A DNA stretch of 64,000 nt from Brooklawnia cerclae. Its GTDB lineage: Bacteria > Actinomycetota > Actinomycetes > Propionibacteriales > Propionibacteriaceae. Of the stretch, positions 20,949 to 28,727 are shown in pieces; positions within the stretch are counted from its first letter, which is position 1, and every line of letters starts with the position of its first letter. Below the pieces are notes generated by a model that saw nothing but the letters and a program-made list of their open reading frames with translations, did not search any database and was not told the origin of the DNA. The stretch lies in contig NZ_JAAMOZ010000001.1 in assembly GCF_011758645.1 (NCBI RefSeq), forward strand, positions 1,178,001 to 1,242,000. Reading direction: 5' to 3'. The position numbers and the translations under genes are program-made.

Positions 20949-22268
20949 TCAGTTCCGCGTCCCGGCCCAGTAGGTGCCGTCGGGGAAGCTGAACTCGGCG
21001 ATCGACTCGGTGAACATCTCGGTGTTGTAGCCGGGGTCGCCGGTCACCTGGTAGCGGCCGTTCGCGACCTTGACCGGGTTGACGAAGTGCTCGTGCAGGT
21101 TGTCGACGTACTCGGTGATGTTGCGGTCCCACGAGCCCGAGACAGCCACGTAGTCGAGCATCGATGCGTGGTGCACCATCTCGCACAGCCCGACCCCGCC
21201 CGCGTGCGGGCACACCGGCACGTCGAAGTGCTTGGCGAGCAGCAGCACCGCGAGGATCTCGTTGAGCGAGGCGAGGCGGCCCGCGTCCACCTGGCAGTAG
21301 TCCATGGCGCCCGACTCGAGGAATTGCTTGAACATCACCCGGTTGTGGCAGTGCTCGCCCGTGGCCACGCCGATGGGGGCTACCGCGTCCCGGATCTTCT
21401 TGTGGCCGAGGATGTCGTCGGGGCTGGTGGGCTCCTCGATCCACTTGAGGTCGAACTGCGCCAGGTGCCCGACCCAGTCGATCGCCGTGGGAACGTCCCA
21501 CACCTGGTTGGCGTCGATCATGAGGGGTCGGTCGGGGCCGATGGTCTCGCGGGCCAGTCGACAACGGCGGATGTCGTCGTCGATGCTGCCGCCGACCTTG
21601 AGTTTCACCGCGGTGAAGCCGAGCTTCTCCTGCTCACCGATGATGCGCACCATCTTCTCGTCCGAGTAGCCGAGCCACCCGGCGGCGGTGGTGTAGGCGG
21701 GGTAGCCCTGCGCCTCGAGCTGCGCGATGCGCTCGCCGCGGGTCGGAGCCGCGTCCTGCAGGATCTCGAGCGCGCGTTCGCGCGGGAGCACGTCGGACAG
21801 GTAGCGCAGGTCGGCGATGTCGACGAGCTGCTCGGGCGGCATCTCGGCCAGCAGGCGCCACACCGGCTTGCCCGCGAGGCGCCCGGCGAGGTCCCACGCG
21901 GCGTTCATCACGGCCGACAGAGCAAGGTGGACGACACCCTTCTCGGGCCCGAGCCAGCGCATCTGCGAGTCCTCGCTGAACGACAGGTAGGTGCCGCCCA
22001 TGTCGTTCACCATGGCGTTGACGTCGCGTCCGACCAGCCGCTGGGCGAGTTCGCGCGCGGCCATGCACACGATGTCGTTGCCGCGTCCGATGGTGAAGGT
22101 GATGCCGTACCCGCGAAGCTCCTTGCCAGCGGCGTCTGTGCCGTCGGTGTGGAGGGTCACGTAGGTGGCCGAGTAGTCGCCGTCCTTGTTCATCGCGTCC
22201 GAGCCGTCGGCTTGCAGGGACGTGGGGAATCGGACGTCGGCGACCTCGAACGAGGTGATTGTTGGCAC
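20949..22268 (-). CDS. L-fuconate dehydratase (enolase superfamily)
   Basis: A 439-residue mandelate-racemase-type enzyme, expected to dehydrate L-fuconate to 2-keto-3-deoxy-L-fuconate in non-phosphorylated fucose breakdown. Visible features are the N-terminal YGITFTIGRGND segment, RWLGPEKGVVHLALSAV, the KxK motif in AVKLKVGG, metal ligands in MIDANQ, WIEEPT and GEHCHN, and the catalytic His in CPHAGGVGLCE. These match the FucD/ENOSF1 group. The start is GTG 22268 with AAGGAG upstream. No other fucose gene is nearby, so the assignment rests on the family motifs. Confidence 0.85.
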   Translation of the reverse strand: MPTITSFEVADVRFPTSLQADGSDAMNKDGDYSATYVTLHTDGTDAAGKELRGYGITFTIGRGNDIVCMAARELAQRLVGRDVNAMVNDMGGTYLSFSEDSQMRWLGPEKGVVHLALSAVMNAAWDLAGRLAGKPVWRLLAEMPPEQLVDIADLRYLSDVLPRERALEILQDAAPTRGERIAQLEAQGYPAYTTAAGWLGYSDEKMVRIIGEQEKLGFTAVKLKVGGSIDDDIRRCRLARETIGPDRPLMIDANQVWDVPTAIDWVGHLAQFDLKWIEEPTSPDDILGHKKIRDAVAPIGVATGEHCHNRVMFKQFLESGAMDYCQVDAGRLASLNEILAVLLLAKHFDVPVCPHAGGVGLCEMVHHASMLDYVAVSGSWDRNITEYVDNLHEHFVNPVKVANGRYQVTGDPGYNTEMFTESIAEFSFPDGTYWAGTRN

Positions 22269-22296
22269 GGATGAACTCCTTGGTTGGTCGGTCGTG

Positions 22297-23265
22297 TCAG
22301 TGGGTGAAAACGATCTTGCCGAACGCCTCGCCGGCCAAGAGCCGGGCGAACCCGGTGCGGGCCTGCGACAGCGGAAGCACGGTGTCGATGACGGGCTCGA
22401 TGCGGTGGTGGGCCATAAAACGGAGCAGGTCCGTCAGCTCCTCACGGGTGCCGGCCGTCGATCCCTGGACGCGGAGTTCCCGGAAGAAGACCTTCGTCAG
22501 TTCCGCCCGCGTGGGAGCGTCCCCGCTGGTGGCTCCGCAGGTGACCAGGGTGCCGCCGGGCCGCAGCACGTTGATCGAATGGCTCCAGGTCGCGGCGCCG
22601 ACGTTGTCGATGACCGCGTCCACCTTCTCGGGCAGGCGGGCGCCGGCCTCGAACACCCGCTCGGCTCCCAGCGCCAGCGCACGGTCACGTCTGGCCGCGT
22701 CCCGGCTGGTGGCGAAGACCCGGATACCCGCGGCACTGGCCAGCTGGATGGCTGCGGAGTTCACTCCACCGCCACTGCCCTGCACGAGCACGAGATCGCC
22801 GGGACGCACGCCCGCCTGGGTGAACAGCATGCGATAGGCGGTGAGCCATGCCACCGGGGCGACCGCCGCGACCTCCCAGGGCAGGTCGGCCGGTTTCGGG
22901 ACGAGGTTGCTCGCGGGCACCAGGAGGCGCTCGGCGAACGTGCCGTCCACGCCCTCCGACAGGAGGGTCCGGCGTGGGTCGAGGGGCTCGGGGCCCTGCC
23001 ATCCGGTGCTGGTCACGATGGGGTGGACGACGACCTCGTTGCCGTCCGGGTCGAGGCCGGCGGCGTCGCATCCCAGGATGCGCGGCAACTGGTCGGCGGA
23101 CAGGCCCACGCCGCGCAACGACCAGAGGTCGTGGTGGTTGAGGCTGGTGACCTTCGGGGTGACGACGACCCACCCGTCGCGGGGCTGCGGGTCGGGGTGC
23201 TCGCCGATGGTCAGACCCTGCAGCGGGTCGGAGGGGGACAGGCTGGTGGCCTGGACAGCTAGCAT
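22297..23265 (-). CDS. Zinc-type MDR alcohol dehydrogenase / quinone oxidoreductase-like
   Basis: A 322-residue medium-chain dehydrogenase/reductase. The GroES-like N-terminal part includes SLNHHDLWSLRG and ILGCDAAG. The Rossmann part has the pattern VLVQGSGGGVNSAAIQLA and DAVIDNVG, and the C terminus has GKIVFTH. The structural zinc cysteine cluster is absent, so it is more like the quinone reductase branch. It ends-to-starts 28 bases from the L-fuconate dehydratase gene and may be cotranscribed. The ATG at 23265 has TAGCGT (23278-23273) seven bases upstream and no Shine-Dalgarno, suggesting a leaderless mRNA. Confidence 0.8.
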   Translation of the reverse strand: MLAVQATSLSPSDPLQGLTIGEHPDPQPRDGWVVVTPKVTSLNHHDLWSLRGVGLSADQLPRILGCDAAGLDPDGNEVVVHPIVTSTGWQGPEPLDPRRTLLSEGVDGTFAERLLVPASNLVPKPADLPWEVAAVAPVAWLTAYRMLFTQAGVRPGDLVLVQGSGGGVNSAAIQLASAAGIRVFATSRDAARRDRALALGAERVFEAGARLPEKVDAVIDNVGAATWSHSINVLRPGGTLVTCGATSGDAPTRAELTKVFFRELRVQGSTAGTREELTDLLRFMAHHRIEPVIDTVLPLSQARTGFARLLAGEAFGKIVFTH

Positions 23266-23326
23266 GGCCCAAACGCTACACGTCGGGACGCCGGGGAAAC
23301 CGCGCGTCCGGCCCCGCCCGCACGGG

Positions 23327-23716
23327 CTAGAACAGGCGCGCGCCGGGCGACTCGACGATCTGCTTGCCGAACGGGAAGCACGTCACGGGGATGAGCTTGA
23401 TGTTCGCGATGGCCAGCGGGATGCCGATGATGGTGACGGCCTGTGCCGCCGCGGTGGTGATGTGGCCGATGGCGAGCCAGAGCCCGGCCACGAGGAACCA
23501 GACGATGTTCATGAGCGCCGAGCCGGCACCGGCGCCTGGCTTGGGGACGACTTCACGGCCGAACGGCCATACGACGTAGCTGGCCATCCGGAAGCATGCG
23601 ACGCCGGCCGGGATCGTGACGACGAAGATGCAGGCGATGATCCCGAAGAAGACGTAGGCGATGAAGAGCTCCAGGCCCGCCAGCAGGAACCAGATGACGT
23701 TGAGCAGGGTTCGCAT
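23327..23716 (-). CDS. YccF domain-containing inner membrane protein
   Basis: A 129-residue protein made of two repeats of the YccF (DUF307) unit: NVIWFLLAGLELFIAYVFFG, then IPAGVACFRMASYVVWPFG, followed by NIVWFLVAGLWLAIGH and IPLAIANIKLIPVTCFPFG. Four membrane segments are expected. Function unknown in the family. ATG 23716 is preferred over earlier codons because AAGGAG lies at proper distance. It is divergent from the MarR gene. Confidence 0.88.
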   Translation of the reverse strand: MRTLLNVIWFLLAGLELFIAYVFFGIIACIFVVTIPAGVACFRMASYVVWPFGREVVPKPGAGAGSALMNIVWFLVAGLWLAIGHITTAAAQAVTIIGIPLAIANIKLIPVTCFPFGKQIVESPGARLF

Positions 23717-23845
23717 GGTCGCTCCTTGTGATGGGCCGGCCGGGGTGATGGGCCGACCGGGTGACTCACAGGTGCAGGGTTGCACGGGTGGTCCACAGAA
23801 TTGTCCCACGCCGCCCGTCCCGGCGTGACCCGCTACGATAGGCAG

Positions 23846-24373
23846 GTGGTTAGTTCCGGAAAGTTAGAGAATGATCAAGCCGGTTCACCACCCGCCACCG
23901 TGGACGATCCGGTCGCCCCGACGACGGCGGCCCAGCTCGATTCCTTGAGCGACGACCTGCGTGCCGCGGTCGGCAAGCTCTGGCGGAGGATCCGCAGCGA
24001 ACGCGGGTCCGGGCAACTGAACGAGTTGCAGTACTCGGTGCTCGCCTTCCTCGTGCGGACAGGTCCGCGTACCTTCACCGAGATGGCCGAGTTCGTCCAG
24101 GTGAGCCCGCCGTCCATCACGCGGACCGCGGACCGTCTGGTCGGGCTCGGGCTGGCCCAGCGTGAACGGGACGAGTCCGACGCCCGGGTCTTCCGCCTGG
24201 CGGCGACCGGGACGGGCGAGGAGTTCGTCAGTGACGTGCATCGCCGGCGCTCCGAGTGGCTCGCCGGTGCCCTGGACGGGTTGACCGACGAGCAGCGGCT
24301 GCTGGTCGCCGACGCGGCTCCGATCCTCCGCGCGCTCGCCGAATCGGGGGAGCCGGGCGGGCAGGGACGATGA
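23846..24373 (+). CDS. MarR-family transcriptional regulator
   Basis: A roughly 175-residue winged-helix regulator with the MarR core: LQYSVLAFLVRTGPRTFTEM, then AEFVQVSPPSITRTADRLVG and RDESDARVFRLAATGTGEEF (wing and following strand). An acidic, Pro-rich N-terminal tail precedes it. GTG 23846 is my start: TACGAT (23834-23839) ends six bases before it and there is no proper Shine-Dalgarno, so a leaderless mRNA is likely. Its stop overlaps the following MFS gene (ATGA), so it probably controls that exporter. Confidence 0.88.
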   Translation: MVSSGKLENDQAGSPPATVDDPVAPTTAAQLDSLSDDLRAAVGKLWRRIRSERGSGQLNELQYSVLAFLVRTGPRTFTEMAEFVQVSPPSITRTADRLVGLGLAQRERDESDARVFRLAATGTGEEFVSDVHRRRSEWLAGALDGLTDEQRLLVADAAPILRALAESGEPGGQGR

Positions 24374-25863
24374 GCGAGGCGCTGCGATCGTTCGCCGTCC
24401 GTAACTACCGGATCTGGTTCGCCGGGGCGCTGGTCTCCAACATCGGCACGTGGCTCCAGCGGACGGCCCAGGACTGGATCGTCATCAACGACCTCACCGA
24501 CAACGACGCCGTTGCGGTCGGCTTCACCATGGCCCTCCAGTTCGGCCCGCAGGTGCTGTTCATCCCGGTGTCGGGGTTCATGGCCGACCATTTCGACACC
24601 CGCAAGCTGCTGATGCTCACCCAGGCCCTCCAGGCGGTCCTCGCCTTCGGTCTGGGGGCCGTGGTGGTCACCGGCCACGCGACACTCCCGCTGGTGTATC
24701 TGTTCGCGCTGCTGCTCGGCATCGTGAGCGCGCTCGATTCCCCGCCCCGCCAGGTCTTCGTCTCCGAACTGGTGGACGAGCGCCTCATCGGCAACGCGGT
24801 GTCGTTGAACTCCGCGTCGTTCAACCTGGGCCGCATGGTCGGCCCGGCCGTGGCCGGTCTTCTGGTCGCCTGGCTCGGGGCGGGGTGGGCGTTCCTGATC
24901 AACGGGATGACCTTCGCCGCGGTCCTCGCCTCCCTGTGGTGGATCCGTGACGGGGAGTTGCTGCACCCTGAGCGGGCCGAGCGTGCCAAAGGCGCCCTGC
25001 TGGAAGGGTTCCGCTACGTCAGGCGCCGGACCGACCTGATGGCGGTCATGATCCTCATCCTGATCGCCGAGACGTTCAGCCTGAACTTCCCCGTGTTCAT
25101 CGCCGCGATGTGCACGGTGGTGTTCCATCTGGGCGCGGAGCACTTCGGCCTGTTCAACTCCGCACTGGCCCTCGGCTCGGTGGCGGGGGCACTGCTGGCC
25201 GCGCGGCATGACCGTCCGCGGTTGCGTGTGATCGTCGTCGCATGTGCCGGCATGGGACTGGCGTTGGCGGTGGGCTCGGCCATGCCGGTCGCGTGGGCGT
25301 TCGCGCTCGCCCTGCCGCTGGGCGGGATGTGCATGCAACTGATGACGGCCTCGGCCAACGGATATGTTCAGCTGTCGACCAATCCCGAGATGCGGGGTCG
25401 GGTCATGGCCGTCTACATGGCGGTGCTCACCGGCGGTACCCCGATCGGCGCGCCGATCATGGGCTGGATCGCCGACGTGTTCGGGCCGCGGTCGTCGGTG
25501 CTCGTCGGGGCGGTGGCTGCCGTGATCGCCGCCGTGTGCGGCGTGGCCTGGCTGGCGATGCGCATGAGGCTCGACGCCGAGATCGGCTTGCCGCGCGGCC
25601 CGCGCATCCACATCGAGGTCGTGCCCCGGGTCTTCCGGGGTCGATCCGCTGTGCTACGCGTCCCGGCCCTCGCGGAGCCCGCGCCGCTCGACGAGGACGG
25701 CGGGCAGGTAGCCGACGAGTCCCGCGGCGCCGACGAGTCCCGCACAGACCATGGCGGGACCGTTGCCCCAGCGCTCGGCGAAGGCTCCCAGAAGGGGATA
25801 GAAGACCAGGACGCCGATGGATGTGGCCATCGAGTCGACCGAGAGCACGGTTGCACGGTTTGA
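24370..25863 (+). CDS. MFS transporter (EntS/MFS_3-like)
   Basis: A 497-residue 12-segment transporter. The start MSEALRSFAVRNYRIWFAG and LVSNIGTWLQRTAQDW are typical of MFS_3/EntS-like drug and siderophore exporters, and the loop-2/3 motif GFMADHFDTRKLL is present. ATG 24370 overlaps the marR stop. The last membrane segment (VLVGAVAAVIAAVCGVAW) ends near 25566. About 95 further residues follow, hydrophilic and without family features, and their last 210 bp are antisense to the end of the convergent MFS gene. The tail may be an extension from a lost stop codon. Confidence 0.88.
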   Translation: MSEALRSFAVRNYRIWFAGALVSNIGTWLQRTAQDWIVINDLTDNDAVAVGFTMALQFGPQVLFIPVSGFMADHFDTRKLLMLTQALQAVLAFGLGAVVVTGHATLPLVYLFALLLGIVSALDSPPRQVFVSELVDERLIGNAVSLNSASFNLGRMVGPAVAGLLVAWLGAGWAFLINGMTFAAVLASLWWIRDGELLHPERAERAKGALLEGFRYVRRRTDLMAVMILILIAETFSLNFPVFIAAMCTVVFHLGAEHFGLFNSALALGSVAGALLAARHDRPRLRVIVVACAGMGLALAVGSAMPVAWAFALALPLGGMCMQLMTASANGYVQLSTNPEMRGRVMAVYMAVLTGGTPIGAPIMGWIADVFGPRSSVLVGAVAAVIAAVCGVAWLAMRMRLDAEIGLPRGPRIHIEVVPRVFRGRSAVLRVPALAEPAPLDEDGGQVADESRGADESRTDHGGTVAPALGEGSQKGIEDQDADGCGHRVDREHGCTV

Positions 25864-26934
25864 CGCGTCCGCCTGGTCGTGCAGCAGGGTCGCGTGCGCC
25901 GTGCCGTTGGCGCCGTGCAAGGAATAGGTGACCAGGTAGGCCCCGGCCAGTGACGCCGCACCGGGCATCACCCCCATGAGGGCGGCGGCAATGCCGTGGG
26001 CCAGCCGGGAGACCAGAGCCGTGCGAGCGAATCCCAGGATGCGCCCGAAGCGTCCGGCCAGCCAGGACGCCAGTGCGAATCCCAGCCAGCCCACGGCCAC
26101 CAGCGGCCCGAGCCAGACGCCCGCGCGGGCCTCGCTGCCGAGGAAATCGGCCAGGCGCAGGGGCATGAGGTTCTCCTGGGCGAACATCGCCACGACCCAG
26201 AGTGTCTCGGCCACGAGCAAACCGCGCAGCACCCCGCTGGATCGCAGGAGACGCAGCCCGCTCGCGATCACCCCAGGGGTCGCACGCACGGACGCCAGAA
26301 CCTGCGCGCGGCGATCGTCGGTGGACGCGCCGGACCGCCCGGAGGTGGTACGCGGCTCGGACATGAGGCCGATGATCATCGCCAGATCGACCGCCTGGCC
26401 GATGACGAGCAGCACGACGGGCAGGTCGAGCGCGGACGCGTCCCGGAAAGGATGCCAGGCGATGAGCCCCCCGCTCAGCAACGAACCGGAGGCGATGCCG
26501 ATCCCCAGCAGCGCATGCGAACGCGCCAGTGCCGTTCCCACCGGACGTCCCGGCTCGATCGCGCGCACGGCGTCGACGAACCATGCCTCCAGCGGGCCCG
26601 AGTCGAGCGCCCGGAAGACACCCATGAGCGCCGAGGCGAGCACGAACGCAGCGAAATCGTGCGCGAGCAGGTAGGCGAGGCCGCTGAGGACGCCGAAAGC
26701 GCCCGCCACCACCAGCACGGGCTTTCGTCCCAGCGCGTCGGCGAATCCGGAGGTCGGCAGCTCCAGGAGAAGGATGATCGCTCCCTGGACCGCCGAGTAG
26801 ACGCCGATCTGGGCGACGGTGAGCCCTCGCTCGGTCGCCAGCAGGGTGTATACACCCGCAACCAGTCCGATCGGGAACCAGCGCGCGAAGGTGAGGGCCC
26901 AGAAGACACGCTCGACGTGCCGGATGCTCGGCAT
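25654..26934 (-). CDS. MFS transporter paired with ArsR-type regulator
   Basis: A 426-residue MFS protein with twelve likely membrane segments. It has ARWFPIGLVAGVYTLLATER near the start, the loop motif GFADALGRKPVLVVAGAFG and ALDSGPLEAWFVDAV. ATG 26934 lies four bases after the stop of the ArsR-type gene, so the two form an operon; an ATG at 26979 lies inside the regulator gene and is less likely. Its last 210 bp overlap the convergent MFS gene, but here they encode the final membrane segment, so this frame is the constrained one. Confidence 0.87.
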   Translation of the reverse strand: MPSIRHVERVFWALTFARWFPIGLVAGVYTLLATERGLTVAQIGVYSAVQGAIILLLELPTSGFADALGRKPVLVVAGAFGVLSGLAYLLAHDFAAFVLASALMGVFRALDSGPLEAWFVDAVRAIEPGRPVGTALARSHALLGIGIASGSLLSGGLIAWHPFRDASALDLPVVLLVIGQAVDLAMIIGLMSEPRTTSGRSGASTDDRRAQVLASVRATPGVIASGLRLLRSSGVLRGLLVAETLWVVAMFAQENLMPLRLADFLGSEARAGVWLGPLVAVGWLGFALASWLAGRFGRILGFARTALVSRLAHGIAAALMGVMPGAASLAGAYLVTYSLHGANGTAHATLLHDQADASNRATVLSVDSMATSIGVLVFYPLLGAFAERWGNGPAMVCAGLVGAAGLVGYLPAVLVERRGLREGRDA

Positions 26935-26938
26935 GGGT

Positions 26939-27568
26939 TCAGTCCGACTCGTCGGCGGGCTCGGGGGAGCCGCCGGCATCCGGTGGGGGAGCGGCCGGGT
27001 CGTACGGTGCGGCTACGTAGTGGAAGACGATTCTGGTCGCCTCGGGATCGGCCTGACCGGCATGCCGGTAGCGCGCGAGCAGTGCCTCGAACTCGTCGCT
27101 GAACCGGCGGAGTTGCTCGGCGGTCACGACCAGGGAGTCGTCGCCGTACCCGAGGACGTCGCGCCAGCGGACCGGCCAGTCGAGCTCGTGATCGCGGTAG
27201 GCCTCTTGGCGCTCCACGAGCAGCCGCAGGTAGTGGCTTTCGAGCCAGTCCATGGCGACGCGCGCGTCCTCGTCGGCGTCCAGTTCGCTGCGCCGCCAGG
27301 AGTGCCCGCGGGTGGCCGCTTTCCACACGCGTTCGCGCGCGGTGCCCTCGTCGGTCTCGACCACCAGGCCCACCTCGGCGAGACGGCGGAGGTGATAGCT
27401 GGTCGCGCCGGAGTTGGTTCCCAGTCTGCGGGCCAACCCGGTAGCGGTGTCGGGGCCTCCTGTGCGCAGCGCGCTGACGAGCCGTGACCGCAGCGGGTGG
27501 GCGAGTGCTTTCACGCCGGCCGCGTCCAGATGGATGGTCGTGTCCTTCTGGGATTCCGTCGGTTCCAT
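26939..27568 (-). CDS. ArsR/HTH_20-type transcriptional regulator
   Basis: A 209-residue regulator with a winged helix in KALAHPLRSRLVSALRTGG, ATGLARRLGTNSGATSYHLRRL and AEVGLVVE. A C-terminal helical domain of unknown ligand follows, ending in a Pro/Asp-rich tail. ATG 27568 is chosen because a promoter places the transcript start at or beside it; a GTG at 27577 lies inside the -10 box. The gene precedes an MFS transporter in one operon, and a large symmetric operator covers its own promoter, so autoregulation with export control is likely. Confidence 0.88.
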   Translation of the reverse strand: MEPTESQKDTTIHLDAAGVKALAHPLRSRLVSALRTGGPDTATGLARRLGTNSGATSYHLRRLAEVGLVVETDEGTARERVWKAATRGHSWRRSELDADEDARVAMDWLESHYLRLLVERQEAYRDHELDWPVRWRDVLGYGDDSLVVTAEQLRRFSDEFEALLARYRHAGQADPEATRIVFHYVAAPYDPAAPPPDAGGSPEPADESD

Positions 27569-27572
27569 GGAA

Positions 27573-27603
27573 TGCACAATACCTTTGCAAAGAAATTGTG
27601 CAA
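27573..27603 (-). promoter_or_regulatory. Leaderless promoter with a nested 30-bp palindromic operator
   Basis: On the minus strand TTGCAC (27603-27598) and TATTGT (27581-27576) are 16 bp apart, and the -10 ends seven bases before the ATG at 27568. The region is a palindrome: outer arms TGCACAAT (27573-27580) and ATTGTGCA (27595-27602), with a perfect inner CTTTGCAAAG (27583-27592). In all 26 of 30 positions are symmetric, matching three helical turns. It should be the site of the ArsR-type protein. Confidence 0.72.
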
Positions 27604-27798
27604 GTGATGGAACGGGTCGTCCGGGGGTGAAGGGGACTCCGTCTGGCGGTGGAGTCGTGACACGACTTCCTCAACTGCGTGCGCGAGATCCTCCGGCTAC
27701 GCCGAATGCTCGTATGGGGGACAAGGCAGTGCGAATCGGGTCAGTTCTGTCACGCGACCGCTCCGGTCGAACGACGCTCCGGTGGTGTGCCTGCCCGG

Positions 27799-28365
27799 TC
27801 AGACGGCCGACCGGGGCCCACTGCCGGGGTCGGCGTCCTGGGCCAGCAGGTCGCCCCTGATCCGGGCCGGGGCCGCCCCCAGCTTCTCCACGAGTGCGTG
27901 CACTCTGGGGTCGTCCAGGCAGCACGCGGCCACGACCGCCGGGGTGACGGGACGGCCCCGCGTGCCCTTGACGTGTACCACCGCCGCTTCGAGGGCCTTC
28001 TTCGCGCCGGGGGAGAACTCCATCGCCCCGCCTCCTCTCGTCCCACTCCGCCGTGAGGACCACGGCTTGCGCGACGAAGGCAGCGGCCCGATCTCCCGCA
28101 CGAGTTGCGGCACGTCGATGCCGATGCTCTCCAGGGCGTCGACCTCGGTGATCGACAGGCCGGCGAAGCCCTCGCCCGACATGCCTCGCCGGAGTGCGGC
28201 AGCGTCGACGCCGTGACGGCCCAGCACGGCCGTGACCTGATCGTCGGCGGTGCAGGCGCCGATCAACAGGTGACCGGCGCCGAGCGTCGTATGCCCCATG
28301 TCGTGCGCCTGGGCGACGGCAGCCGTCACGGCCTCGCGGGCGCCGTTGGCGAATCGGTTGAACAT
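27799..28365 (-). CDS. Clp N-terminal (ClpC/ClpA N) domain protein
   Basis: A 188-residue protein made of two ClpN-type repeats with no AAA+ module. The first repeat contains MFNRFANGAREAVTAAVAQA and HTTLGAGHLLIGACTA. The second has FSPGAKKALEAAVVHVKG and PVTPAVVAACCLDDP. ClpN domains bind substrates or adaptors of ClpC, so this free pair could be an adaptor, a decoy or a sensor. The ATG at 28365 has GAGGAG upstream and is nine bases after the HTH gene. ClpN/HTH pairs occur in other actinobacteria as far as I recall. Confidence 0.82.
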   Translation of the reverse strand: MFNRFANGAREAVTAAVAQAHDMGHTTLGAGHLLIGACTADDQVTAVLGRHGVDAAALRRGMSGEGFAGLSITEVDALESIGIDVPQLVREIGPLPSSRKPWSSRRSGTRGGGAMEFSPGAKKALEAAVVHVKGTRGRPVTPAVVAACCLDDPRVHALVEKLGAAPARIRGDLLAQDADPGSGPRSAV

Positions 28366-28374
28366 CTGGGCTCC

Positions 28375-28587
28375 TCAGCGGTCGATGTGGGCGTATTTCT
28401 TGTGCACTGCCTGCTTGGTCACGTCGAGATGTGTGGCGATGAGCTGCCACGACCATCCGGAGGCGCGGGCCCGGGCGACTTCGCGGGCTTCCAGGGAGTC
28501 CGCGAGATGCCGGAGGGCCACGGCGGCGCGGAGTCCTTCGCCGATGTCGGGGCTCTGCCCGTGAAGCTGGGCGATCGTCTCATCCAT
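28375..28587 (-). CDS. Small helix-turn-helix protein
   Basis: A 70-residue protein: an amphipathic, partly acidic N-terminal half followed by an HTH, with ARASGWSWQLIATHLDVTKQ and AVHKKYAHIDR. The SWxxIAxHLxVTKQAVHKKY pattern is that of HTH proteins found beside ClpN-domain proteins. ATG 28587 is preferred, with a -10 seven bases upstream; the upstream in-frame ATG at 28611 would lie within the promoter. Two inverted-repeat sites at the promoter are likely targets of this protein. Confidence 0.8.
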   Translation of the reverse strand: MDETIAQLHGQSPDIGEGLRAAVALRHLADSLEAREVARARASGWSWQLIATHLDVTKQAVHKKYAHIDR

Positions 28588-28590
28588 GGC

Positions 28591-28635
28591 GTCAACCGTA
28601 GTTGACATCATGGGAGGGTGTCAATGCTGGTTGAC
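28591..28635 (-). promoter_or_regulatory. Leaderless promoter with two inverted-repeat operators
   Basis: Operator 1 is GTCAAC-4 bp-GTTGAC (28591-28606). Operator 2 is GTCAA-6 bp-TTGAC (28620-28635). Their centres are 29 bp apart. On the minus strand the promoter TTGACA (28624-28619), 18-bp spacer, TACGGT (28600-28595) is covered by both sites, and the -10 ends seven bases before ATG 28587. The sites also sit about 95 bp before the divergent dnaE gene. Confidence 0.7.
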
Positions 28636-28727
28636 GTAACTTCGGCGTCGCGGTCGTGGCGCACCACCGATTTGTCGTGCGGCGCGGGTAGGGTGTTGCA
28701 GGTTCGGACGAAGGGGAAGGCTGAGGC

